DNA from: a virus
DNA: 64,000 nucleotides
Reading direction: 5' to 3' (one strand)
IMG/VR virus record: IMGVR_UViG_3300047548_000772
Span: 62,001 to 126,000 of that record
Numbering within the stretch: the first letter of the stretch is position 1; the number at the start of each line of letters is the position of its first letter. The notes below the pieces were generated by a model. The model ran no database searches. It saw only the letters and a program-made list of their open reading frames with translations, and was not told the DNA's origin. The position numbers and the translations under genes were made by a program. This document shows, one piece after another, positions 8,161 through 16,883 of this stretch.

Positions 8161-9635
8161 ACTCGCACACCATATTTTTCTTCAAAGCGATCGGCATCGG
8201 CACGATCATCAACCATTGGTTCACCGCGGATATTTAGCGATGTGTTTAGTAACATCGGGCAACCTGTTTCTGCATACCACGCTTCTAAGAGTTGTCGGAT
8301 GCCTGATCCACAATCCTTTGGCACAGTTTGTACACGACTACTCCCGTCAACATGAACAATAGCAGGATATACGTCAGGATTCCTACAACGAGCGACTGTT
8401 TGCATATACCTGCTGTGATGCCAGCCATAAGGCATACTGAAGTAATCACTAACATACTCTTCCAGAATAACTGGCGCAAAGGGTCTAAACTTTTGTCTAC
8501 GTTTGATCTCATTTACTTGATCCTTGATTTCTGTACCACGAGGGTCTGCTAACAAACTACGATTGCCCAAAGCACGTGGACCGAATTCGGCGCGGCCGCT
8601 GGCAACACCTACAATCTTATTGATCTTTAATTCTTTAACTAGTTCGCCTACGGGATAAGGGCCTGTGATATCTGTGCCCAAGTAAGGATGTTCCCAATTT
8701 AACTTGCCACCGTGAGCTAAAGCTGCTGCGCCAAGACTTGACCCACAATCGCCTGGGTTAGGCATAATCCAGAAATTACTAAAGAACTTGCCCATGTGCG
8801 AGTTAGCCACACAATTAAGAGCAACGCCTCCCATATACACTACATTCATGCTACGAGTCATGTGCGATGCTCTAAGCATTACGCTATCGACCATTTGCTC
8901 AACAATCTTTTGTGCAGCATAAGCAAGTTCAACATCGCTAAACTGATCTAACCAATTATCAGGTACGCCAATATGGAAGTTCTCTTTAAATCGGCACTCG
9001 GTTATGCTGTCTACTACTAAGTCGTACATTGCACGATAAGCCTTATTGTCACCCCAAGCAGCCATGCCCATAGTAATGTATTCTTCGTCCATTGGACGCA
9101 ATCCTACACGCTTGGTTACTGCAGAGAAGAACATACCTATGCTGTGCGGGTACTTTTGACGCCATAGTAAATGATACTGTGCCCGACCCTTAGGATCATA
9201 ATAAGCATCGTAAATGCTGATTGTGTCGGATTCACCGATAGCATCAATAACAACTACCGCTGCTTCCGCAAATGGCGACGTTTGAAATCCTGCGGCTGCA
9301 TGGCTCTTGTGGTGGTCGCTTGATGAAATTTGTCGCGGGTTAAGAAAATAGTTGCCCAGTTGATCACGTAGGGCTCGCTTAGTCGTCCAGACGTCACTAA
9401 ATCCTTCACCAGATCTAAGCGATCGTAATTGTCTTCGCCACGGTGTTTCATAGTATGCTAAATGTCCTGTATAATAAGGTTCTACTGCATCTAAAATGCC
9501 TGCACACAAATTCGGATCGTTTTTCTTTTTACTAAAACGTTCCGAGTGCCCTGCAAATAGTATGTCGCCCTGCTGGTTAACAACGCTGATACCAGCGTCA
9601 TGAAATCCAGCCGAAATTCCGATTATGTTGCTCAT
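8151..9635 (-). CDS. Carbamoyltransferase, NodU/CmcH/TobZ family
   Basis: A 494-residue enzyme, somewhat shorter than the usual members. The N-terminal Kae1-like half begins NIIGISAGFHDAGIS with His 12, and contains SSDHHKSHAAAG (H108, H109, H112) and the later GVALNCVAN. The C-terminal YrdC-like half has GPRALGNRSLLADPR and RRQKFRPFAPVI. The family uses carbamoyl phosphate and ATP to carbamoylate hydroxyls of sugars, Nod factors and aminoglycosides. The ATG overlaps the stop of the 33-residue gene upstream as ATGA. With the neighbouring methyltransferase it points to late decoration of a glycan or small molecule. Confidence 0.95.
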   Translation of the reverse strand: MSNIIGISAGFHDAGISVVNQQGDILFAGHSERFSKKKNDPNLCAGILDAVEPYYTGHLAYYETPWRRQLRSLRSGEGFSDVWTTKRALRDQLGNYFLNPRQISSSDHHKSHAAAGFQTSPFAEAAVVVIDAIGESDTISIYDAYYDPKGRAQYHLLWRQKYPHSIGMFFSAVTKRVGLRPMDEEYITMGMAAWGDNKAYRAMYDLVVDSITECRFKENFHIGVPDNWLDQFSDVELAYAAQKIVEQMVDSVMLRASHMTRSMNVVYMGGVALNCVANSHMGKFFSNFWIMPNPGDCGSSLGAAALAHGGKLNWEHPYLGTDITGPYPVGELVKELKINKIVGVASGRAEFGPRALGNRSLLADPRGTEIKDQVNEIKRRQKFRPFAPVILEEYVSDYFSMPYGWHHSRYMQTVARCRNPDVYPAIVHVDGSSRVQTVPKDCGSGIRQLLEAWYAETGCPMLLNTSLNIRGEPMVDDRADADRFEEKYGVRVCS

Positions 9636-9733
9636 TTGTAGATAAATGGATCGCGCTTGCGAAGTTCCTTTAGTTTACGACGATAGTTAATTTCTAACTT
9701 AATTTTGTAATATAAATTACGAATCCAACCCAT
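9632..9733 (-). CDS. 33-residue basic microprotein upstream of the carbamoyltransferase
   Basis: A very short gene. The ATG at 9733 is preceded by AAGGAGAG (9739-9746), the best Shine-Dalgarno seen in this block, placed across the end of the upstream gene. The product starts MGWIRNLYYKIKLEI and ends with RDPFIYK; it has 11 Lys/Arg against 3 Glu/Asp, and aromatic residues spread along a likely amphipathic helix. It stops in the ATGA of the carbamoyltransferase gene, so translation is probably coupled. From memory, similar short proteins ending in RDPFIYK occur in related marine phages, but I cannot check this. Function unknown. Confidence 0.8.
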   Translation of the reverse strand: MGWIRNLYYKIKLEINYRRKLKELRKRDPFIYK

Positions 9734-9734
9734 T

Positions 9735-10820
9735 TTACTCTCCTTGAATTATGCTTACTTGACGTGCAATAAAATCTGCATCATTCCAATGATAATTGTA
9801 TGTTGCTGACGCTTGACTAGTCTTTACTGAATATACATCTAAATATCTACTTAGCGTATTCCAAATGACCCGGAAATCATTGGTACCAAATGTTCTAATC
9901 AAATCTACTTGCCCGATTTGTGGATGGCCGATTGTTAAACTCTTATCCTCTGGATCGAATCCATTGGCTGTTAACCAATTGCGAAAATCTTCTAACTTTT
10001 GTTGCTGCCACGCAAACTCTCCAGGATTGCGTCCCCATTCTATGTCAAAGTCGCCAGCGGCTTCTGTTTGACTGCGCAGCGTAGAGCTGACTAACTCACC
10101 CAATCGGCTGTCGCGACCTTCATCATTAAACACTTCCCAGTGGTGTTTGCCTACTGCTTTGTTAACTCCAACAAATACACCACCGAGATCGCGATTAATT
10201 GTGTTAATACCAAACAATTCGTAGTCCTCGGGTTCTAGTACAAACCTAGGAGCACGTAACCAACACATTAGTTGACTAGGGCGTACCCATTCTGGTGCTT
10301 CAATTTCTTTGCGATAACTTAGTGCCCAAGACTCAAACTCGTGACATAGCAAGTTTAATTGACGTATGTGCCAGCGTGTTTGCGGATCTGCTTGTGTATA
10401 ATAAGGACTAATGGCGCCGCTGACGCCTTGTAAATCTTCAAAGTAACGATGCAACCAATTAAACTTATCGTGTACTAAATTTCTACCAACAGTTCTATTA
10501 CCCACTGGATCGTCGGTAATGGTGTTGTCCATTGAAAAGTAGTCGTCGATTGTGTATCCCAAATTGGCTGAATTAATTGCAGCAATACTACGGTTAATTT
10601 GATCTAATATATAAGGACCATTGCGCCCGGACTCTACAAATCCAAAAAAGCAATAATTCTTTTCTAAATGATAATTGTTGACTAATAGATTATCTAGCGC
10701 AGCAAGCCATTTACGACTTAATGAATTATCCCAAATGTCTAAATGTACAGTAAAGAACTCGTTGTTTACAGAATCACGTAATTGGATTTCAACTTTATCT
10801 AAGATTTTGCCACCACTCAT
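9735..10820 (-). CDS. Phage protein of unknown function, linked to the radical SAM block
   Basis: A 361-residue soluble protein that I do not recognise. It has no membrane segment, signal peptide or nucleotide-binding loop. It is rich in Asn, Asp and Trp, and its C-terminal half carries LGGVFVGVNKAVGKHHWEVFNDE and LTIGHPQIGQVDLIRTFGTNDFRVIW. It starts inside the end of the first radical SAM gene (26-base overlap), and its own last codons hold the ribosome binding site of the 33-residue gene. The tight coupling suggests it works with the modification enzymes, for example as a substrate-binding or scaffold protein, but nothing in the sequence shows that directly. Confidence 0.75.
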   Translation of the reverse strand: MSGGKILDKVEIQLRDSVNNEFFTVHLDIWDNSLSRKWLAALDNLLVNNYHLEKNYCFFGFVESGRNGPYILDQINRSIAAINSANLGYTIDDYFSMDNTITDDPVGNRTVGRNLVHDKFNWLHRYFEDLQGVSGAISPYYTQADPQTRWHIRQLNLLCHEFESWALSYRKEIEAPEWVRPSQLMCWLRAPRFVLEPEDYELFGINTINRDLGGVFVGVNKAVGKHHWEVFNDEGRDSRLGELVSSTLRSQTEAAGDFDIEWGRNPGEFAWQQQKLEDFRNWLTANGFDPEDKSLTIGHPQIGQVDLIRTFGTNDFRVIWNTLSRYLDVYSVKTSQASATYNYHWNDADFIARQVSIIQGE

Positions 10821-12087
10821 AAACTTCTGCGTCTTCCTTTAAGATGTCACTCATAGTATAATTATCTTCGCGGATACGCTCGATGTTAGAATTGCGTTCT
10901 TTGGCTGCTAGCAAAATAGGCTTATAAGTGTCAGGCCATTGTTCTTCAAACGTAGGACGGCTTTTTAATTGTACCAACACATCACGCATAGGACCACTGG
11001 TACAGTCTGTGATTAGCTTGTCTAAGATTCTATTTAATATTGGACGCGGTAAAGCCAATGGGCTCATAATAACTTCTGGACTAAAACTAAACACAACTTT
11101 GGGCAGAATATCAACATTTAATTCTTCAGCTAATTTTTGTATATTGTTGACTTCAAACAAGCCAGGTAACGTTAGCGTAAAATCAAGTCGCATTTGGCGG
11201 CGGTGACGCTGGTGTGCTACACCTTGCTTAAAGTTTTCCAACCATTCAGCATAGTTTAATCCTGTGCGTATGTATTCGCCGATGCGCCCGGTGCCGTCAA
11301 TTGACGCACATATTTGCCAATCGCGTAAATGATCTAATACATCGCGGAATAAATTAATACCACGATAATCAACGCGACTTAAATTGGTATTGTAACGAGC
11401 ATATACACGATATCCATCGCCTAATTCAACAATGCGCTGCATATAACGCCAGTGTTGTTCAAACATCAATGGTTCGCCGCCGACCCAATATACTTCTTCT
11501 ACTCGATGTTCTTCTACTGCTTGAGCAAACTCTGCTTCAATTTGTGTGTCTTGAAATGCAGTAATTTGTTGTTTGATTTCAGGACGCATCCAGTTGTTTT
11601 TAGGGTCAGACCAGTCAACAGAATTGTGCTGGCGTTCTTCGGATTCCCACGAACTAGATAGCATATCGCCGCACATGCGACATTTAAAGTTACATAAGTT
11701 AGAGAAGCGATAATCCCACGACACAGGTTTAGCTGACGTATATCCTGTGTTATCTGTGGCAGCCATTAAATCATCATATTTGTGTTTAAACAAATGCCAA
11801 AAGTAACTACGGTAAACGTCAGTGTTTAACAACTTACTATTACATACATCACATTCGGGCAAGGTTTCGCCAGCCATCATACGGCGGCGCACTGACTTCA
11901 TGTGCTCAGAATTCCAATGTTCATCTAGTGTTATAGGTATGTATTTGCCTGTGCCCGCGGATGTGTCAATATACTGACGAAAGTTTTGTGCTGGTTCTCG
12001 TGATGCACAGCACATTCTGCGCTCTGTTTGCGGCGACAAATATGTGTGAGTCCACGGTGCTAGACAAAGCGTATCAGGTTTTGACAT
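10795..12087 (-). CDS. Twitch/SPASM-type radical SAM protein 1
   Basis: A 430-residue radical SAM enzyme. The [4Fe-4S]-SAM cluster ligands are C132, C136 and C139 (LCNFKCRMCG), and the SAM-contact motif is VGGEPLM. Before the barrel there is a cysteine-rich region, CLAPW (C8), CC (26-27) and CDVC (79/82), which may bind an auxiliary cluster as in twitch or SPASM proteins. It shares this plan with the next two genes, so the three look like tandem duplicates. It overlaps its upstream neighbour by 14 bases. Radical SAM enzymes of this kind modify peptides, sugars or cofactors; the substrate here is unknown. Confidence 0.92.
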   Translation of the reverse strand: MSKPDTLCLAPWTHTYLSPQTERRMCCASREPAQNFRQYIDTSAGTGKYIPITLDEHWNSEHMKSVRRRMMAGETLPECDVCNSKLLNTDVYRSYFWHLFKHKYDDLMAATDNTGYTSAKPVSWDYRFSNLCNFKCRMCGDMLSSSWESEERQHNSVDWSDPKNNWMRPEIKQQITAFQDTQIEAEFAQAVEEHRVEEVYWVGGEPLMFEQHWRYMQRIVELGDGYRVYARYNTNLSRVDYRGINLFRDVLDHLRDWQICASIDGTGRIGEYIRTGLNYAEWLENFKQGVAHQRHRRQMRLDFTLTLPGLFEVNNIQKLAEELNVDILPKVVFSFSPEVIMSPLALPRPILNRILDKLITDCTSGPMRDVLVQLKSRPTFEEQWPDTYKPILLAAKERNSNIERIREDNYTMSDILKEDAEVYEWWQNLR

Positions 12088-13288
12088 AGTTAATAGCTCG
12101 GGCTAGATCGGGCATTACTTCGGCTAAGTTTTGGTTGCGTTTAAAGTCTAAATCATTGGCATGCATACGCAATAATTGACCGTCTAAACTATTGCCATTG
12201 TTCATAAAATCAATAATGCGGTCGATTTCGCGTTGATATTCATCGGGGAACACACACATACGCAAATAATCGGCAATAATTTCCTTAGCATGCACAGGCA
12301 ACGTAGCAATGCTAAAATAATATGCATCGTGTAACATATTCCAATAGACAAAATCAAAACCTGTGTGCTTGATCCACCAGGCAACATCTTGCAAATACAT
12401 GACGTTAAACACATTAACAGTACAACACACTTGCAATGATATATTTGAATTTCGGCTGCGCATTTCTTTGAACTTTTGCACGTTAGCAGTTACTTCAAGC
12501 CAATTAGCATTGGTGCGTTGATATTCGAATCGTGCCCCGATATCATCAATGCTAAATGCAATTTCTACATGCTTAAACGCACGCCAAATGTCTTCGGCAA
12601 ATTCAGGAAACTGTGTGCCGTTGGTATTATAATGAATTTCAATTTGTTCTGCATAACCACGCTGTACTAGTCGTGCTAGTAGTTCAAAGTGTTCTTGAAT
12701 CATAAATGGCTCGCCGCCGGTGAATTCAATATAACGAATTTCGCTCATTGATTCATCTAATTGATCCCAAAACTGCTGGCTGTTGCGTGGCCAAGCACCG
12801 TCTTGCAGCATTTGATAATGAAATGAGTTTTTCTTTTCTTCTTTGTTTATAATAAAGTTTAATTCTTCTGTGGCAAATTGACTGCTAGACCACGATCCGC
12901 ATATACGACACTTTAAATTACAAATATTACCTAGCTTTAAATCCAAGAACATCAAAGGTTTGGCGTCAGCAGTCCATGGTTCGTCGTCGATCATGTGCTT
13001 TAAACGATCTAGTGTGTGCATACGCTTTGATGTCCGGCCCGAACGCTCTTCATTCCAGCAGCGACGGCATGTCTGCGGTTGCTTACCAGCTAAAAAGTCT
13101 TCACGTAGTTGACGCATGTGTGCAGAGTTTTGTATTTGGTCAAAACCTGCAGTATGCAATTTAAACTTTTCGCCTGTTTCATCGACTACTTCGTCGATAG
13201 CCAAGCAACATGGGCGCACAGTACCTATAGGACTGGCTTCTAAGCTAACCCAAGGTAGTACGCAGAATTTTTCGTGTGGTATTTTCAT
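12074..13288 (-). CDS. Twitch/SPASM-type radical SAM protein 2
   Basis: A 404-residue paralogue of the neighbouring genes. Cluster ligands are C123, C127 and C130 (NICNLKCRICG); the SAM motif is FTGGEPFM. The N-terminal cysteines C9 (FCVLPW), C27/C28 and C74/C77 (CRRC) repeat the layout of protein 1. The central barrel includes YNTNGTQFPE, a strand-loop typical of the family. The ATG shares an ATGA with the stop of the upstream gene. The differences between this protein and its two relatives are spread over the whole length, so these are old duplicates rather than a recent amplification. Confidence 0.92.
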   Translation of the reverse strand: MKIPHEKFCVLPWVSLEASPIGTVRPCCLAIDEVVDETGEKFKLHTAGFDQIQNSAHMRQLREDFLAGKQPQTCRRCWNEERSGRTSKRMHTLDRLKHMIDDEPWTADAKPLMFLDLKLGNICNLKCRICGSWSSSQFATEELNFIINKEEKKNSFHYQMLQDGAWPRNSQQFWDQLDESMSEIRYIEFTGGEPFMIQEHFELLARLVQRGYAEQIEIHYNTNGTQFPEFAEDIWRAFKHVEIAFSIDDIGARFEYQRTNANWLEVTANVQKFKEMRSRNSNISLQVCCTVNVFNVMYLQDVAWWIKHTGFDFVYWNMLHDAYYFSIATLPVHAKEIIADYLRMCVFPDEYQREIDRIIDFMNNGNSLDGQLLRMHANDLDFKRNQNLAEVMPDLARAINYVKT

Positions 13289-14547
13289 TTTAATCGAATT
13301 AACTCCGGGAGTGCGTGTAATACATTTTCGTTACGCAATGCATCTAGCGTTTGTGTACGTGACCAAAACTCAGGCAACAAATGACTGTTGTCTGTGCTAT
13401 CCATAAACTTAATTGCTGATTCAAAGCCTACTGTAGCACGTTGTAGCGGATCCTGTGGGCGCAACCATTCTAAGTGTTTTAAATATTTTTCTCGCAGTTG
13501 ATCTTTGAATTCTGGTGTGGCAATGTCAATGCGATAATATGCAGGATCTTGTAATATGTTTACGTTTAAATCCTTGGGTTCAATTAATCCCAAAGATGCC
13601 CACATACGATGAAAGTCTGGCAAGTGCCAAGCATTCATTATGCTTAGTGTAGGACTAATATAAAAGTCAACATTAGGGCACACATCTATCATTTCTATGC
13701 GATTTGCTTCAACCTTGGCCCATTCCGACCCCTTGCGAATATATTCAGCACGTGGGCCGTCGGCATCTAAACTTGCGCCCACTGCTACAGAATTAAATAG
13801 TTTCCAATATTCAAATACACTACGATCTTTTAATTGCGTGTGCGTGAAATTGGTATTATAAATTAGGCGTACATCAAAGCGTTCGCGGCGCACCAATTCT
13901 TCTAGAATATTGTAGTGTTCTTCCATTAATAATGGCTCACCGCCAGCAAAGTATATTTGCTCTACGTAGTCTAAGTGTGGTTCTAGTTGTTCCCACATGT
14001 CTGTTTCCCAACGTCCTGCGTAGTTCAATGGCTTATTCTTTGATTTCCAATCGCCACCAGCTAGTGCTGCTTGATCCTGGTACCAAGAACTAGAGAAGAT
14101 ATGTCCACAACTACGGCAGCTTAGATTACACAGGTTAGAGAAACGTATGTCCCAGTAGGTTAATTCAAATGGGTTTGCTTCGAGTTTTTTGATATGGTGT
14201 CCGTGATGTTTATTAGCACTACGGCGACCCGAAAAGAATCCAGCGGCTTCTTGTTCATAGCAACGTGCGCAAGCAGGGTTAGGAGTTTCTGTGAGCATGG
14301 CTTGGCGCAGTTGTGCCAATGGCTGATCGGTCCATATTTGTTCAAGTGTTTTTTCGCGGCAGTTTCCTACTTGTCCTACGCCCATTTCGGCATGGCAACA
14401 AGGATACGCTTCGCCGGTGGGATATGCATGAATGTGTATCCAAGGATAAATGCAAAACGTCTTAGAATCTTTTAATAAGAATTCTTCACGTTCTGTAAGT
14501 TCTATGGGCTTGACTAAGTCTGCGGAATTATACTTGTATTGACTCAT
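13285..14547 (-). CDS. Twitch/SPASM-type radical SAM protein 3
   Basis: A 420-residue radical SAM protein with ligands C140, C144 and C147 (LCNLSCRSCG) and the SAM motif FAGGEPLLM. A 30-residue N-terminal extension precedes the cysteine pattern C32 (FCIYPW), C50/C51 and C93/C96 (CARC). Near residues 109-119 a His-rich stretch (SANKHHGHHIK) could bind a metal; its paralogues lack it. It overlaps the upstream gene by 20 bases. It belongs to the same subfamily as proteins 1 and 2. Confidence 0.92.
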   Translation of the reverse strand: MSQYKYNSADLVKPIELTEREEFLLKDSKTFCIYPWIHIHAYPTGEAYPCCHAEMGVGQVGNCREKTLEQIWTDQPLAQLRQAMLTETPNPACARCYEQEAAGFFSGRRSANKHHGHHIKKLEANPFELTYWDIRFSNLCNLSCRSCGHIFSSSWYQDQAALAGGDWKSKNKPLNYAGRWETDMWEQLEPHLDYVEQIYFAGGEPLLMEEHYNILEELVRRERFDVRLIYNTNFTHTQLKDRSVFEYWKLFNSVAVGASLDADGPRAEYIRKGSEWAKVEANRIEMIDVCPNVDFYISPTLSIMNAWHLPDFHRMWASLGLIEPKDLNVNILQDPAYYRIDIATPEFKDQLREKYLKHLEWLRPQDPLQRATVGFESAIKFMDSTDNSHLLPEFWSRTQTLDALRNENVLHALPELIRLK

Positions 14548-15883
14548 AGAAATCTTTTAATCCTGGGAATGTTGCTGTAAAATCTTTATTACGGCGTTGA
14601 TCATATTGTTGATAAAAATGCTTAAAATCATTGTGTAATTTAGGCATTTCAAATGTGTCTGCATGTGGTGTTTTTACTACGTCTAAGTAATCAATTAGTC
14701 GTTGTACTTGATTTAATTCCATTTCATGTAGCAAAGGATTGTTGCAATTAGCATCGTACCAACGCTGTAGGTTTTGTCCACGTTCTGCACGAATTTCGTC
14801 AGGCAGGACCAATGGGCTTTGGAAACTTGGAAAACGTAGTATGTTTAGTGTAAATGTAGGGAAGTCGCGTCCATATTCGGCTTTGAAGTCTAAACACCAA
14901 TTTAAAAAGTCTGTCAATGATTCTAAGCATAGTGCATTAATAGTGCACATAACATGCAAGCCGCGTAGTTTGTTTGACTTGGCTAGTTTGTGCATATTAG
15001 ATTCCCAAGAATCCCAGTGCAATCCGTCGCGAATATATTCAGCGTGATTGAACATGCTTTCATTGCTAGTATATAAATCTACTGTTAGTCCTGTAATGCT
15101 GTCTAAAAAGCGATCAACCTCGACATCTGTGCCCAAGTTACTGTTAATTGCTAGTCGTGTATTAGTGCGTCCTTGATTATCTCTGAACCAATCTAGTAAT
15201 TTCCAAGTGTGCCCAGACATCAGCGGCTCGCCACCGGTAATTCTGAGTTCTTGGAGTGTTCTGTGTAGGTCTGATTCCCACCAGGCAAAGAACGCTTCGA
15301 CATAGGGATTGGTTTCACCATAAGCATATAGCTGCGAGGAATCGTGAGGATGTGTAAAATGGTTACGCCCGTCGCTAATAAGATTAGCATAAGGCCCGTT
15401 ACGATTAATATCTTTGACCCAAGTACTAGAGAAAGCAGGATTACAATAGCTGCAAGCGAATTGACAAGTGCGATCAAACGCAATCTCAAGGGTTTGTAAG
15501 TTAACATCCTGTTCTGCAGGTGTATTAAATGCTGTATCAAGATCTTTGTCCGAATAAATTACTGTTTTGTAAACGCGATCCGAAATGTTGTCGCGGCCAA
15601 TATCTTCAATTTTCCAACAATAACTGCAACCCGCAGGACGTTCTCCACGTTGCATCATTGCCCGTTCTGATTTCTTTTGATCAGTATTGTGCAGTTCCTT
15701 AGGGTTAGCTCTAACTTTATCAATGTTCACTAAGTGAGGAAGCGGATGGTGGCAACTTGTAGTCATGCCAGATCCCAACCAAATAGTAGCATTGTACCAT
15801 TTGGCTGCACAAAATGATTCCGACTTTATGTCGATAACACGGCGTTTGTATTCTAAGTCTGATTCGTTGTTGAGTCTAGGCAT
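14528..15883 (-). CDS. Twitch/SPASM-type radical SAM protein 4 (second subfamily)
   Basis: A 451-residue radical SAM protein. Ligands are C140, C144 and C147 (TCQFACSYCNPAFSSTW), and the SAM motif is ITGGEPLM. The N-terminal cysteines are C25 (FCAAKW), C44 and C86/C89 (CSYCW). The segment LHNTDQKKSERAMMQRGERP is nearly matched in the protein at 16852-18285, so these two form a separate pair within the five. Its last residues, ATFPGLKDFYES, also match the end of that partner. It starts just inside the neighbouring glycosyltransferase gene (8-base overlap). Confidence 0.92.
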   Translation of the reverse strand: MPRLNNESDLEYKRRVIDIKSESFCAAKWYNATIWLGSGMTTSCHHPLPHLVNIDKVRANPKELHNTDQKKSERAMMQRGERPAGCSYCWKIEDIGRDNISDRVYKTVIYSDKDLDTAFNTPAEQDVNLQTLEIAFDRTCQFACSYCNPAFSSTWVKDINRNGPYANLISDGRNHFTHPHDSSQLYAYGETNPYVEAFFAWWESDLHRTLQELRITGGEPLMSGHTWKLLDWFRDNQGRTNTRLAINSNLGTDVEVDRFLDSITGLTVDLYTSNESMFNHAEYIRDGLHWDSWESNMHKLAKSNKLRGLHVMCTINALCLESLTDFLNWCLDFKAEYGRDFPTFTLNILRFPSFQSPLVLPDEIRAERGQNLQRWYDANCNNPLLHEMELNQVQRLIDYLDVVKTPHADTFEMPKLHNDFKHFYQQYDQRRNKDFTATFPGLKDFYESIQV

Positions 15884-16883
15884 AAATGAATTTTAAGAAA
15901 TCGTTGTTAAACTGTGTTTGTCTATTACTATGTAGTTCAAATAAGTGCTGCTGGTTATATAAACGTGTTTCGGTTACTTCTTGCCAGAATTTAACTAAGT
16001 TTTGTTGGCACAACCACGTGACTTCGGCAATAATTCGATTTAATCTAGTTTGGTTGTCTTCAATTAAATCAAAAGATTCGTCAATTACGCTATTATACGA
16101 CATAAACCCCAGGTTGCGCAAGTCCCGATAAAATCCATAATTGGCTGCTACAATAAAAGGATGCGCTGCTAGTATAGGTTTATAAATCTTTTCTGTGCGA
16201 AAGCTATATGGGTATTCAACTACGGTTTCAGATACCAAGCTAAACCAAGTGTCTTGATATTGTTTAGGATAAACCATTCCGTCTATCCAAGCGGGTTCTA
16301 CGTCAGGATCGTAACCCTGCGGCAACAAATGTGGCTCAAAGCCTTGACGTGTGTATTCGCAATTAAACGCAGGATGCCCCCAGGTTGTTTGGCTTTCTCG
16401 TGCTGACCATAATGCACGATCTAATAGGCCTTGATGTTTTAATTCGGTAATTAAATATCTACGATGCGGGCGTATTTTTCTATTAGTAAAAAGAAATGTA
16501 AATGGTCTATTATTTGTATAGTCAATATCAGGGCATTGATTACCATTGGAATTCACAGTCATTGTTAAAAAATGCTCTGAATTAAGATTAACTACACTAG
16601 CATCGCCGCCGGTGATAAATCTCAGCAGCCCAGCATCAATCCATTGCTGATACTCTAAACGCTGTACTGTGTGCCATATGGTAGCGCAACTTTCGTCAAC
16701 CTTTTCTACACAAACAACACTGCCCGACTGTAAGCTACGCTCAACTATAGCCCAATATGAGTTTAGTGTGTTGACACTAATAACATAATGCCCTGGGTGT
16801 GCTGCAATAGTATCAACGCGACTGTCGGGATATGTTAGTGCTAGCCCAGGCTCAACTGTTATTGGCATAGTACTTGCACTCAT
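15876..16883 (-). CDS. GT-B-like glycosyltransferase, TEK..KPI family (copy 3)
   Basis: A 335-residue protein with the C-terminal block FRTEKIYKPILAAHPFIVAANYGFYRDLRNLGF and then VIDESFD, clearly related to the three other TEKTFKPI proteins here. It lies between radical SAM proteins 4 and 5, overlapping both, so it should be made in step with them. Two ATG codons are possible (16883 and 16868); the first is given. A basic patch TNRKIRPHRRYLI near the middle corresponds to similar Arg-rich segments in copies 1 and 2. Its placement suggests the radical SAM pair and a glycosyl transfer act in the same pathway. Confidence 0.6.
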   Translation of the reverse strand: MSASTMPITVEPGLALTYPDSRVDTIAAHPGHYVISVNTLNSYWAIVERSLQSGSVVCVEKVDESCATIWHTVQRLEYQQWIDAGLLRFITGGDASVVNLNSEHFLTMTVNSNGNQCPDIDYTNNRPFTFLFTNRKIRPHRRYLITELKHQGLLDRALWSARESQTTWGHPAFNCEYTRQGFEPHLLPQGYDPDVEPAWIDGMVYPKQYQDTWFSLVSETVVEYPYSFRTEKIYKPILAAHPFIVAANYGFYRDLRNLGFMSYNSVIDESFDLIEDNQTRLNRIIAEVTWLCQQNLVKFWQEVTETRLYNQQHLFELHSNRQTQFNNDFLKFIYA

